In this document: piece after piece, positions 1 through 7,395 of the stretch
Layout of the letters: every line of letters starts with the position of its first letter
How positions within the stretch are numbered: position 1 is the stretch's first letter
Assembly (NCBI GenBank): GCA_934339005.1
Contig: CAKRHR010000022.1
Location: forward strand, 1-43,072
Source: an uncultured Catenibacillus sp.
Lineage (GTDB): Bacteria > Bacillota > Clostridia > Lachnospirales > Lachnospiraceae
Length of the DNA: 43,072 nucleotides
Direction: 5' to 3'
Position numbers and translations under genes: made by a program
The notes under the pieces: generated by a model
What the model saw: only the letters and a program-made list of their open reading frames with translations
Told to the model about the DNA's origin: nothing
Database searches by the model: none

Positions 1-85
1 TCATCAAAAGCATACTCGTTGAAGTAGGAATGAAACATAGAAGTTTATAACTTTTTATAAGTTTTCAGTAACGGACAAATAAATC

Positions 86-595
86 ATGTTAAATATTGTG
101 CTTCATGAGCCGGAAATGCCGGCAAATACAGGTAATATCGGACGAACATGCGTGGCAACAGGCACACGCCTTCATCTGATCGAACCTCTTGGTTTTAAGA
201 TTAACGAGAAACAGTTAAAGCGTGCAGGTCTGGATTACTGGGATAAGCTGGATGTGACAGTGTATGATAATTATCAGGATTTCCTTGATAAGAATCCAGA
301 TGCCATCGGCAATACATTTATGGCAACCACAAAGGCACATCAGGTTCATTCAGAAGTCAGCTATCCAAAAGACTGTTATATTATGTTTGGTAAGGAGAGC
401 GCAGGGATTCCTGAAGAAATTCTTGTGGATAATGAAGACCATTGTGTGCGCATTCCGATGCTGCCGGATATCCGTTCTCTGAATCTGTCAAATTCAGTAG
501 CTGTCGTACTGTATGAAGCCTTAAGACAGCAGAACTTTGAGCAGATGCAGCTTTCCGGACAGTTACATCATTTGCACTGGAAAGATGAAGCGTGA
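86..595 (+). CDS. trmL: tRNA (cytidine(34)-2'-O)-methyltransferase TrmL
   Basis: This 169-residue protein is a compact SPOUT methyltransferase of the TrmL/YibK/CspR family. Known members methylate the 2'-O of the wobble nucleotide of tRNA-Leu isoacceptors with AdoMet. The trefoil-knot signatures are visible: NIGRTC near residue 17, FGKESAGIPEEIL near 101, and IPMLPDIRSLNLSNSVAVVL near 123-142, which forms the AdoMet pocket. The length is the family norm and there is no extra RNA-binding domain. The Shine-Dalgarno is weak (GGAC about 9 nt before ATG). The MATE gene follows after 43 nt. Bases 1-85 hold no gene that I can recognise. Confidence 0.95.
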   Translation: MLNIVLHEPEMPANTGNIGRTCVATGTRLHLIEPLGFKINEKQLKRAGLDYWDKLDVTVYDNYQDFLDKNPDAIGNTFMATTKAHQVHSEVSYPKDCYIMFGKESAGIPEEILVDNEDHCVRIPMLPDIRSLNLSNSVAVVLYEALRQQNFEQMQLSGQLHHLHWKDEA

Positions 596-638
596 AAATA
601 AAAGAAAAGAAGAAAATAGAATTTACAGAGGTGAAAAA

Positions 639-1985
639 ATGGCAGAAACGAAAAAAAGAAGTATGACAGAGGGCAGTCCTGTAAAGCCCCTGATTATGTT
701 TACAATTCCGATGGTTGTCGGAAACTTATTTCAGCAGTTTTATAATATCATTGACTCCATTATTGTAGGTAATGCGGTTGGACCAAACGCACTGGCGGCA
801 GTTGGCGCATCAACATCCATTACCATGTTGTTTGTCATGATCGCGGTGGGTACAGGTATCGGATTTTCAGTCGTTATCTCGCAGCTTTTTGGTGCAAAAC
901 AGATGGAAAAGATGAAAACAGCGATTTGCACAGCCATTATTGCAGTATTAATATTCAGTATTTTCTTAAGTATTGTCGGTGTCATCATCAACAAGGGCAT
1001 TTTAAGGCTGATGGGTACGCCGGATGCGGTATTTGAGGATGCTGCTGTATACCTTGGTATTTATTTTTACGGTTTTGTATTCCTGTTTTTGTATAATGTA
1101 TTTTCATCCATATTTAATGCGTTGGGAGATTCGGTAAAACCACTGCTTTTCCTGATTTTCTCATCCCTTTTAAATATCGGGCTCGACCTTTTATTTGTTG
1201 TCAAATTCAACATGGGTGTTGCAGGTGTGGCATGGGCAACATTGATTGCACAGGGCATCTCGGCGGTACTTTCATTTGTTTTCCTGATGAAGAAAATTCA
1301 TAGTTTTAAGACAGAAACATATCAGAAATTTGACGGCAAGTTACTTAAAAATATGATTAAGGTGGCGATTCCGACAGTTATCCAGCAGTCAATCGTTTCT
1401 ATCGGTATGATTCTTGTACAGTCTGTAGTCAACCGTTTTGGTGAAGTTTTTCTGGCAGGCTACACAGCCGCAGTTAAGATTGATGGTATTGCGATTGTGC
1501 CGATGGTTGCAGTGGGCAATGCGACATCAACGTATGTGGCTCAGAACATGGGTGCAGGTAAACCTGAGCGTATCGGCAAAGGTTATCGTATCTGCCTGAT
1601 GATGGCAGCCGGCATTGGTCTTGTCATTGCAGTGATTTTCCATTTCTTTGGCGAAGCTTTTGTGGGACTGTTCATGGATTCAACGACAGGTGCAGATGCA
1701 ATCGCTATTGGTGCACAATATCTGAGTATTGTATCAATTTTCTACTTTGTCATGGGTATGATGAACGTCAGCAGTGGTGTGCTTCGTGGCGCAGCGGATA
1801 TGAAATGGTTTTTGGCAGGCAGTCTTGCAAACCTTGCAGTGCGCGTAATCCTTTCATGGACACTTGCCATCCCGACAGGCGGTCTGATTATCATGTGGGC
1901 AAACCCAATAGGCTGGGGTCTTGGACTTGTTATTTCAGTATGCAGATATTTCCAGGGTGGATGGAAGAATAAGAAGCTGGTGTAA
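639..1985 (+). CDS. MATE family efflux transporter
   Basis: This 448-residue integral membrane protein has about 12 hydrophobic segments in two homologous halves. It begins with the MATE-type motif PLIMFTIPMVVGNLFQQFYNIIDS (shown in part: PLIMFTIPMVVGNLFQQFYN). The family exports cationic drugs or metabolites using a Na+ or H+ gradient; the substrate here cannot be read from sequence. The reading frame is open back to 537, inside trmL, but the start at 639 is preferred because AGAGGTG lies just upstream and MAETKKRSMTEG is a typical N-terminus. It probably shares a transcript with trmL and ends at the hairpin at 2058. Confidence 0.93.
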   Translation: MAETKKRSMTEGSPVKPLIMFTIPMVVGNLFQQFYNIIDSIIVGNAVGPNALAAVGASTSITMLFVMIAVGTGIGFSVVISQLFGAKQMEKMKTAICTAIIAVLIFSIFLSIVGVIINKGILRLMGTPDAVFEDAAVYLGIYFYGFVFLFLYNVFSSIFNALGDSVKPLLFLIFSSLLNIGLDLLFVVKFNMGVAGVAWATLIAQGISAVLSFVFLMKKIHSFKTETYQKFDGKLLKNMIKVAIPTVIQQSIVSIGMILVQSVVNRFGEVFLAGYTAAVKIDGIAIVPMVAVGNATSTYVAQNMGAGKPERIGKGYRICLMMAAGIGLVIAVIFHFFGEAFVGLFMDSTTGADAIAIGAQYLSIVSIFYFVMGMMNVSSGVLRGAADMKWFLAGSLANLAVRVILSWTLAIPTGGLIIMWANPIGWGLGLVISVCRYFQGGWKNKKLV

Positions 1986-2057
1986 AAATAAGTAACCCCC
2001 CCAAAAAAAAAATTAATAGTGACTTATAAATTTCACGGTAGTAAAAAATATATTATG

Positions 2058-2086
2058 AAAAGAGCTCTGACTGTCAGAGCTCTTTT
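2058..2086 (+). terminator. Intrinsic terminator after MATE gene
   Basis: A perfect 13-bp stem (AAAAGAGCTCTGA / TCAGAGCTCTTTT) closes a 3-nt loop. It ends in four T residues and is flanked by A residues, so it could act in both directions. It separates trmL-MATE from the hipBA unit. Confidence 0.75.
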
Positions 2087-2252
2087 CTGTAATCTTAAGG
2101 ACTCTTTCCTGTGTATTTTTTGAAGAGTGTTGAAAAATAGGTTATGCAAATCAGGGGGATTTAAGACGCATTGATGGTAATTGGTAATTTAGCATTCATG
2201 GAGCAGAACAACAATTTTTATATTGCCTTTTGCTGTGAAAATGATAAAATAG

Positions 2253-2276
2253 AAATAGATAAGATTTTATCTATTT
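2253..2276. promoter_or_regulatory. Distal palindromic operator, hipBA
   Basis: AAATAGATAA-GATT-TTATCTATTT is a perfect 10-bp inverted repeat with a 4-nt spacer. Its core GATAA-N4-TTATC is shared with the second palindrome at 2294. The role as an autoregulatory HipB site is inferred from position; E. coli HipB likewise uses several palindromic operators upstream of hipBA. Confidence 0.7.
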
Positions 2277-2293
2277 TATATAAAATAAGTTGA

Positions 2294-2317
2294 TTATGGA
2301 TAAAATATTATCCATAA
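2294..2317. promoter_or_regulatory. Proximal palindromic operator, hipBA
   Basis: TTATGGATAA-AATA-TTATCCATAA is a perfect 10-bp inverted repeat (11 bp if the flanking A/T pair is counted). Its centre lies 41 bp from that of the distal site, about four helical turns, so both would face the same side of the DNA. It ends just before the hipB Shine-Dalgarno, so a bound repressor would block the promoter or early elongation. Confidence 0.72.
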
Positions 2318-2333
2318 TATGAGGAACAAAAAT

Positions 2334-2612
2334 ATGGAACAGTTTATATGGGAAACAGCGGAGGAACTGGATCAGAAACTTGCGCAGAGGGTACGAAATA
2401 TTAGAAAACGTCGGTCTATTTCACAGGAAAAGCTTGCAATAATGAGCGGTGTAAGTTATGGTTCAATCAAACGATTTGAGTCTACGGGACAGATTTCACT
2501 GATATCGCTCACAAAAATTGCTATGGCACTTGACATTGCGGATGAACTCAGAAATATTTTCACACAAGTACCATATAGAGATATTCAGGAGGTCATAAAT
2601 GAAACAAGATAA
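2334..2612 (+). CDS. hipB: HipB-like antitoxin / XRE-family repressor
   Basis: This 92-residue protein has a Cro/C1-type helix-turn-helix at roughly residues 20-75 (RNIRKRRSISQEKLAIMSGVSYGSIKRFE, of which KLAIMSGVSYGSIKRFE is the helix-turn-helix core). In HipBA systems such a protein binds the operator and neutralises the kinase HipA. ATG 2334 is preferred over ATG 2319 because GAGGA at 2321-2325 sits 8 nt before 2334. The gene overlaps hipA by 14 nt, which implies translational coupling. The unit lies between two terminators and is richer in A/T than its neighbours, so it may have been acquired horizontally. Confidence 0.85.
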   Translation: MEQFIWETAEELDQKLAQRVRNIRKRRSISQEKLAIMSGVSYGSIKRFESTGQISLISLTKIAMALDIADELRNIFTQVPYRDIQEVINETR

Positions 2613-3723
2613 TGTGTTGCAAGTATATTATGAAGACAGATTTGTAGGAACACTGGCAATGACTGCAGGATATAAGACTGCATTTCAATATGGAGATGAA
2701 TGGCTGGAAAATGGTTTTGCAATCAGCCCTTTTTCATTGCCGTTGAAAAAACAGGTATTTATCCCAACAAAGGATTATTTTGATGGCCTTTATGGTGTGT
2801 TTGCAGACAGTCTTCCAGATAACTGGGGACGATTATTATTAAATCGTTTGCTGCGGGCGCATAAGCAAAATCCAGATGAATTAACGGTTCTGGATCGACT
2901 GGCGATTGTTGGAAAATCTGGAATGGGCGCGTTAACATATTATCCTGAAAAAAGTTTTTCAGAACAACATGAAAATACAAATTTAGATGAACTGGCTGAG
3001 GAGTGTCAGAAGATATTAAATACAGAATATTCCGATAAACTGGATGAGTTATACCGCCTTGGTGGTACAAGTGGTGGTGCCAGACCAAAGATTATGACGA
3101 CAATTGATAATGAGGATTGGATTATAAAATTTCCTGCGCATGTAGATGGCAAAGATGCAGGAAAAATGGAATATGATTATTCTTGTTGCGCCAGAGAATG
3201 CGGCATTGCTATGAGTGAAACAAAACTATTTCCATCTGATCAATGTAAAGGATATTTTGGAATTCGACGATTTGATAGGGTATCTAATGGGAAAAGAGTG
3301 CATATGCTGACAGCAGCAGCTCTTTTGGAACTGGATTTTGAACAGCCAAGTCTGGATTATCACAGTCTGATGAAACTGACAAAAATTTTGACAAAAGATA
3401 ACGATTATGATGTGGAAAATATGTTTCGACGAATGTGCTTTAATGTATTTGCACATAATAGGGATGATCATTCAAAAAATTTCACGTATTTGTATAATGA
3501 AATTGAGGGTCGCTGGCGATTGAGTCCTGCATATGATCTCACATACAGTAATACCTATTATGGAGAACATACAACGACAGTTGATGGAAATGGGCGAAAT
3601 CCAGGGGAAAAAGAACTTCTGGCGGTAGGCATTGCAGCTGGTATGAAAAAAAGTAAATGTGTCAAAATCATAGATACAATTCGTGAATGTGTAAATCAGA
3701 TGCTTGGACAATATTTCTTTTGA
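2599..3723 (+). CDS. hipA: HipA-family Ser/Thr kinase toxin
   Basis: This 374-residue HipA-fold protein is somewhat shorter than E. coli HipA (440). The N-terminal subdomain is present (LENGFAISPFSLPL near 36-49; SLPDNWGRLLLNRLL near 71-85). The glycine/serine loop GGTSGGARPK is at 155-164 and includes the residue that E. coli HipA autophosphorylates. The catalytic loop NRDDHSKN is at 287-294 with D289 as likely base, and the metal-binding SPAYDL is at 309-314. No key residue is missing, so an active kinase is expected. Known HipA proteins phosphorylate GltX and related HipT proteins TrpS; the target here is unknown. The start has AGGAGGT upstream and overlaps hipB. Confidence 0.9.
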   Translation: MKQDNVLQVYYEDRFVGTLAMTAGYKTAFQYGDEWLENGFAISPFSLPLKKQVFIPTKDYFDGLYGVFADSLPDNWGRLLLNRLLRAHKQNPDELTVLDRLAIVGKSGMGALTYYPEKSFSEQHENTNLDELAEECQKILNTEYSDKLDELYRLGGTSGGARPKIMTTIDNEDWIIKFPAHVDGKDAGKMEYDYSCCARECGIAMSETKLFPSDQCKGYFGIRRFDRVSNGKRVHMLTAAALLELDFEQPSLDYHSLMKLTKILTKDNDYDVENMFRRMCFNVFAHNRDDHSKNFTYLYNEIEGRWRLSPAYDLTYSNTYYGEHTTTVDGNGRNPGEKELLAVGIAAGMKKSKCVKIIDTIRECVNQMLGQYFF

Positions 3724-3849
3724 TTGGTTGCAGGAATATAAAAAGAGAACGCAGGAGAAACTATAAGTTGTGTCGGTTATATTGGAGAGGTTGGCATGCA
3801 TCAGAGAGATATTATGAAGAAGTAGATTAATTTTATAGCGTATGTGAAT

Positions 3850-3897
3850 AAAAAAACGATGACAGAGTCAGTTTTTAAACTCTGCCATCGTTTTTTT
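3850..3897. terminator. Bidirectional terminator between hipA and thiY
   Basis: A long stem (AAAAAAACGATGACAGAGT with ACTCTGCCATCGTTTTTTT, one mismatch) carries an A-tract on one side and a T-tract on the other. It can therefore end both the rightward hipBA transcript and the leftward thi transcript. The thiY stop codon (3896-3898) lies at its edge. Confidence 0.88.
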
Positions 3898-4960
3898 ATT
3901 CTGGTAAAAATTCATTTGTATAGAAATTACTTGCATCGAGTTTTTCATTTGCCAGACCCTGGTCATAGAGCCAGTCAATGTTATTCTGCCAGTCGGATTC
4001 TTTCTGGTTTAAGAAAGGTGAATCATCCATTTCCATGATTGGAAGCAGCGTTTCTAAACTCTTAGTTTCAACAGTTTCAGATAATGCGAAGTTTTCAGCA
4101 TTCTGGTTATCAAGGAGAATCTGAAGTGAGCCTGCAGGATCATTCTTAGTATCTTCAAAACCTTTCTTGCAGGCACGAAGGAATGCTTTAAGTGTTTCAG
4201 GTTCTTCATCAATCATCTTATCATTTGCTAAGAAAACAAGTTCATAATAAGTAGGTACACCGTAATCATCGAGGTTGAAATAATTTACTTCAAAACCTTC
4301 TTCTTCCATCTGAGGTACTTCGTGGTTGACCAAACAGCCAATGGTTGCATCGACCTGACCTGTTGTCATAGAAGCCATCAGATCAAACCCAACGTTGACC
4401 ATCTTATTTTCATCGTAAGTGCAGCCTGCGTTTTCAAGAAGATATTTAACAAGTGCGATACTTAAATCTGTACCTGCATAACCAATGGTTTTGCCCTCAA
4501 GGTCAGAAGGCTGTGTAATGTTTTTATCCTTTAAAGAAAGAATAATATTTAAAGGACGCTGTGCAACAGAAGCGATGGATTTTACAGGTACATTCTGGTT
4601 TGTACGTGTTGTGATGACATCCTGCATGTAGTAAGCACCGATTTCTGCCTTGCCTGCAGCAACAAGTGAAATCGCATCATTTTCGTTTGAAGGGAACTGA
4701 ATATTCACTTTCAGACCTTCCTCTTCAAAATAACCTTTCTGCATAGCAACATAGATAAATGTGTGGATGGCATTTGGATACCAGTCCAGAACAACATTCA
4801 GCTCACGAAGATTATCGGATGAACCATCATTTGAACTGTCACCGGCATTAGCACTATTATCTGAAGTATTGCCGGATGTGCTGCCGTTTGAATTGCCGCA
4901 TGCTGCCATTGAGAAAATGAGCATACATGCTAAAAGTAAACTGAGTAATCGTTTAAACAT
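3896..4960 (-). CDS. thiY: ABC transporter substrate-binding lipoprotein, thiamine-precursor type
   Basis: This 354-residue protein has a lipoprotein signal (MFKRLLSLLLACMLIFSMAAC, lipobox MAAC) and a Ser/Asn/Gly-rich linker. An NMT1/THI5-like periplasmic-binding fold follows (LNVVLDWYPNAIHTFIYVA near 54; AGKAEIGAYY near 107). ThiY proteins of this family bind formylaminopyrimidine or related HMP precursors and deliver them to the ThiX/ThiZ transporter. The TPP riboswitch upstream supports that substrate class, but the exact ligand is not shown. AGAGGGA precedes the ATG. A 173-nt gap containing a hairpin separates it from thiX, unlike the tight thiZ-thiX junction. Confidence 0.88.
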   Translation of the reverse strand: MFKRLLSLLLACMLIFSMAACGNSNGSTSGNTSDNSANAGDSSNDGSSDNLRELNVVLDWYPNAIHTFIYVAMQKGYFEEEGLKVNIQFPSNENDAISLVAAGKAEIGAYYMQDVITTRTNQNVPVKSIASVAQRPLNIILSLKDKNITQPSDLEGKTIGYAGTDLSIALVKYLLENAGCTYDENKMVNVGFDLMASMTTGQVDATIGCLVNHEVPQMEEEGFEVNYFNLDDYGVPTYYELVFLANDKMIDEEPETLKAFLRACKKGFEDTKNDPAGSLQILLDNQNAENFALSETVETKSLETLLPIMEMDDSPFLNQKESDWQNNIDWLYDQGLANEKLDASNFYTNEFLPE

Positions 4961-4998
4961 TGGATTTCCCTCTTTCTATGTGTTTTATTTTTGTAACC

Positions 4999-5038
4999 AT
5001 TCAAAGTCAGGCAAACATTTCAGATGCCTGATTTGAAT
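4999..5038 (-). promoter_or_regulatory. Intercistronic hairpin between thiX and thiY
   Basis: ATTCAAAGTCAGGCA (4999-5013) pairs with TGCCTGATTTGAAT (5025-5038), a 14-bp stem with one bulged base. No T-tract follows on the minus strand, so it is unlikely to be a strong terminator. It may be a processing or stability element allowing more binding protein than permease. That role is inferred. Confidence 0.5.
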
Positions 5039-5133
5039 AGTTAATATCATGGAATAAATGTTAGGTATTTATAATTTATTACTATTACAATTTATTGCTA
5101 TATATTTCTTTGACGTTCATAATTCTTTGGCGT

Positions 5134-5877
5134 TTATAACTCCTTACGCCATTTAACACAGATTTTTTCAATCACATTGATAATGGCAACCACAATCATC
5201 GCGGCAACGGAGAGCAGGACGATTGGGGCAAAGACACCGGCACCGTCAAGCTGTGTCATCATTCGTCGGCTAAAATACCCAAGCCCTTTTTGTGCGCCGA
5301 GCCATTCACCAATAGCAGCACCGATAATACTCAGTGGAATTGCCATTTTGATAGCTGAGAAGAAATAAGGCAGAGCAGTAGGCATTTTTAATTTGATGAA
5401 AATGTCTTTTTTTGTGCCGCCGTAGCTTAAAATCAATTCTTCCATCTCACGTTTGGTGGATTTAAAACCATCAAATACTGTGATGACTATCGGGAAAAAT
5501 GTAATCAAAATTGTCACAAGGATTTTACTCCAGATGCCATAGCCAAACCAGAGAACAAACAGTGGTGCAATCGCTGTTGTCGGAATCGTCTGAGTAGCGA
5601 CGATAATCGGGTAAAGCGCATGTTCAACGGTTTCGTGCAAATCCATAATCACGGCAAGAAACAGACCAAGCACAATGGAAATTAAAAGTCCGATTAAAGT
5701 AATGAGCATTGTTGCAGGCAGATGTACGGTAAACAATGGTACGCGCAGTTCCCAGAGTTTTTGTAATATCTGGATTGGTGACGGTAAAATATATGCCGCG
5801 TTCATACCCATTGCACCAAACTGCCATAAAATCAGCAAAACAAATAAAAATATCATCGCAGGAAGATTTTTTTTCAT
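5134..5877 (-). CDS. thiX: ABC transporter permease, thiamine-precursor type
   Basis: This 247-residue protein of the binding-protein-dependent permease family has about six membrane segments. It carries an EAA-type loop (ILSYGGTKKDIFIKLKMPTA, then GEWLGAQKGLG) that docks on the ATPase. It would form the membrane channel for the ligand carried by the lipoprotein encoded downstream. Its ATG overlaps the thiZ stop as ATGA, the usual sign of coupled translation. The specificity is inferred from the riboswitch and from the partner proteins. Confidence 0.87.
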   Translation of the reverse strand: MKKNLPAMIFLFVLLILWQFGAMGMNAAYILPSPIQILQKLWELRVPLFTVHLPATMLITLIGLLISIVLGLFLAVIMDLHETVEHALYPIIVATQTIPTTAIAPLFVLWFGYGIWSKILVTILITFFPIVITVFDGFKSTKREMEELILSYGGTKKDIFIKLKMPTALPYFFSAIKMAIPLSIIGAAIGEWLGAQKGLGYFSRRMMTQLDGAGVFAPIVLLSVAAMIVVAIINVIEKICVKWRKEL

Positions 5878-6626
5878 AAGCTCACCTGCTTTCTTAAATT
5901 GGTAATAAGCTGTTCTTTAAGCTCTAAAATATCCGGATGCTTTAACTGTGTCCGGCTGCGCGGATAGTCAAGTGGAACAGTGATTTTTTCAAGGTGCGTA
6001 ATTGGTCTGTCCACAACCAGATAAATATGCTGGGAGAGGAAAATCGCTTCCTCCACATCATGGGTGATGAACAGAATTGTTTTCTGAAAATGTTCCCACT
6101 CCTGCAGCAGCCATTCCTGCATATCCATGCGTGTTAAGGAATCCAGTGCGGAAAATGGCTCGTCCAGAAGCATTAAATCAGAACTGGTTAAAAGTGTGCG
6201 GGCAAATGAAATACGCTGTCGCATACCGCCGGATAAATCTTTTGGATATTTGGTCTTGTACTCCGTCAGACCGACCTCCTCCAAAATATCATCAACACGT
6301 TTAGCCATCTCGTTTTTGGAAATTTTTTGGATTTCCATTGGCAGCATAAGATTTTTTTCAATGGTGCGCCACGGAAACAGCAAATCCTTCTGAGGCATGT
6401 AGCCCACATAATTTTTCTGGGTGCGGATATCTTTGCCATCCACAAAAATTTCACCGGCATCAGGCTTTAACAGTTTTGTAATCAATCTGAAAATCGTACT
6501 TTTACCGCAGCCGCTGGCGCCAATCACCGACACAAATTCGCCGCGGTCCACATGGAATGATAAATCCTTCATCATCGTATAGTCATCTTCGGGATATTTG
6601 AAGGTGACATTTTTAAAATCAAGCAA
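5874..6626 (-). CDS. thiZ: ABC transporter ATP-binding protein, thiamine-precursor type
   Basis: This 250-residue nucleotide-binding subunit has all motifs in order: Walker A GASGCGKST, Q-loop in YMPQKDLLFPW, signature LSGGMRQR, Walker B LMLLDEPF with D-loop SALD, and switch THD. It belongs to the SsuB/TauB/ThiZ branch of importers. The start is TTG at 6626 with AAGGAGG 7 nt upstream; no closer ATG fits the conserved LDFKNVTFKY beginning. It is the first gene behind the TPP riboswitch and overlaps thiX by 4 nt. Confidence 0.88.
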   Translation of the reverse strand: MLDFKNVTFKYPEDDYTMMKDLSFHVDRGEFVSVIGASGCGKSTIFRLITKLLKPDAGEIFVDGKDIRTQKNYVGYMPQKDLLFPWRTIEKNLMLPMEIQKISKNEMAKRVDDILEEVGLTEYKTKYPKDLSGGMRQRISFARTLLTSSDLMLLDEPFSALDSLTRMDMQEWLLQEWEHFQKTILFITHDVEEAIFLSQHIYLVVDRPITHLEKITVPLDYPRSRTQLKHPDILELKEQLITNLRKQVSL

Positions 6627-6747
6627 GGTATAACCTCCTTAGGTAGTTATTGATACTTCATAAAATTGCAGTGCATCCGGTTGCTGCATATATGCAGATG
6701 TAAAATCCGGTAAATCAGTAAATCATAGATTTTGCAATGTGAGTATC

Positions 6748-6800
6748 AAAAAAAGGTGCTTCTTTTGGAAATATCCATCGAATATCCAAAAGAAGCACCT
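6748..6800 (-). terminator. Riboswitch-controlled intrinsic terminator
   Basis: On the minus strand AGGTGCTTCTTTTGGA pairs perfectly over 16 bp with TCCAAAAGAAGCACCT and is followed by seven T residues. It lies between the TPP aptamer and thiZ. The TGCTTC in its 5' arm is complementary to GAAGCA at the 3' end of the aptamer, which gives a simple antiterminator and supports control by transcription termination. Confidence 0.88.
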
Positions 6801-6819
6801 GAAAATCTGTTATATGGAT

Positions 6820-6897
6820 GCTTCCCTACGATGGTACTAACCATGTCAAGTTCAAAGGGTCAAGTTCTACTTTCTCAGCCGACCGGCTCCCCTAGCA
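6820..6897 (-). ncRNA. TPP riboswitch (THI element)
   Basis: Read on the minus strand, the conserved THI-box blocks occur in order: GGGGAGCC, CTGAGA, ACCCTTTGAACTTGACATGG, TTAGTACC, and CGTAGGGAAGC. These form the pyrimidine- and pyrophosphate-sensing arms of the TPP aptamer. The leader starts only a few bases from the predicted transcription start and runs into the terminator at 6748-6800. With TPP bound, transcription of thiZXY should stop. Confidence 0.95.
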
Positions 6898-6904
6898 TAC
6901 AAGG

Positions 6905-6933
6905 ATTATAAACAAAAAGTTTTCATTTGTAAA
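6905..6933 (-). promoter_or_regulatory. Sigma-A promoter of thiZXY
   Basis: On the minus strand TTTACA and a perfect TATAAT are separated by 17 bp. The predicted start point falls at about the first base of the TPP aptamer. Confidence 0.8.
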
Positions 6934-7042
6934 GTAAAACTTTTTAAAGAAAAATTTTTACAAAAAATGATGAATATGCGTGTAAAAATACCATTAAAAA
7001 GGAATTTTGTAAAAATATCAGCTTTTTTGAAAAAATTTTACA

Positions 7043-7071
7043 TTGTATCGAAAAAAAAATCATGGTATATT
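7043..7071 (+). promoter_or_regulatory. Possible promoter of the methionine operon
   Basis: TTGTAT and TATATT are 17 bp apart. Use of this site would give a leader of about 320 nt before the first gene. A TATAAT at 7370 close to the gene lacks a good -35, so this one is preferred, with moderate certainty. Confidence 0.45.
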
Positions 7072-7077
7072 ACTATA

Positions 7078-7395
7078 AAAGTCACCCGCTGATAAATATG
7101 CGCGTGTGTGGAGATGTACATATGCAAGACATGCACATACGTGGGAAAGCATATATGTTGAGGTATACATACTCAGACATACATATATGCAAAATAGACA
7201 TATAAAAATACATATAAAAAATACATATAAAAAATACATATAAAAAATACATATATGTGGAAATGTGTGTACATCAGAAATAGATATATTTGGAAAAAAC
7301 ATCGGGCGAACCTGCAAAAATAAGAAAACAGGGTAATAGACCGGATGCTATAGAAATGCTATATACTATATAATAGAACCGAAAAGGATAAAAAG
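7078..7395 (+). other. Long repeat-rich leader of the methionine operon
   Basis: This stretch has no convincing gene. It contains two potential hairpins (7102-7141; 7149-7190, arms GCATATATGT/ACATATATGC), then a run of ACATATAAAAAAT units. A final G/C-richer segment at 7302-7345 contains CCTG...CAGG nested inside CATCGGG...CCGGATG. I see no S-box, T-box or cobalamin riboswitch consensus, although such elements are common before methionine genes in Firmicutes. Confidence 0.5.
7198..7254 (+). repeat. 13-nt tandem repeat ACATATAAAAAAT
   Basis: One 12-nt unit (ACATATAAAAAT), three exact 13-nt units and a partial ACATAT follow one another. The array is noncoding on both strands as far as I can judge and is prone to slippage. 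Confidence 0.85.

Noticed and set aside
2174..2293. 39-codon frame upstream of hipB
   Set aside because: It has no good Shine-Dalgarno, resembles no family I know and runs through the distal operator palindrome.
7060..7317. Minus-strand 85-codon frame rich in Phe, Tyr, Ile and Cys
   Set aside because: It is produced by the ACATATAAAAAAT repeats and has no ribosome site or domain.
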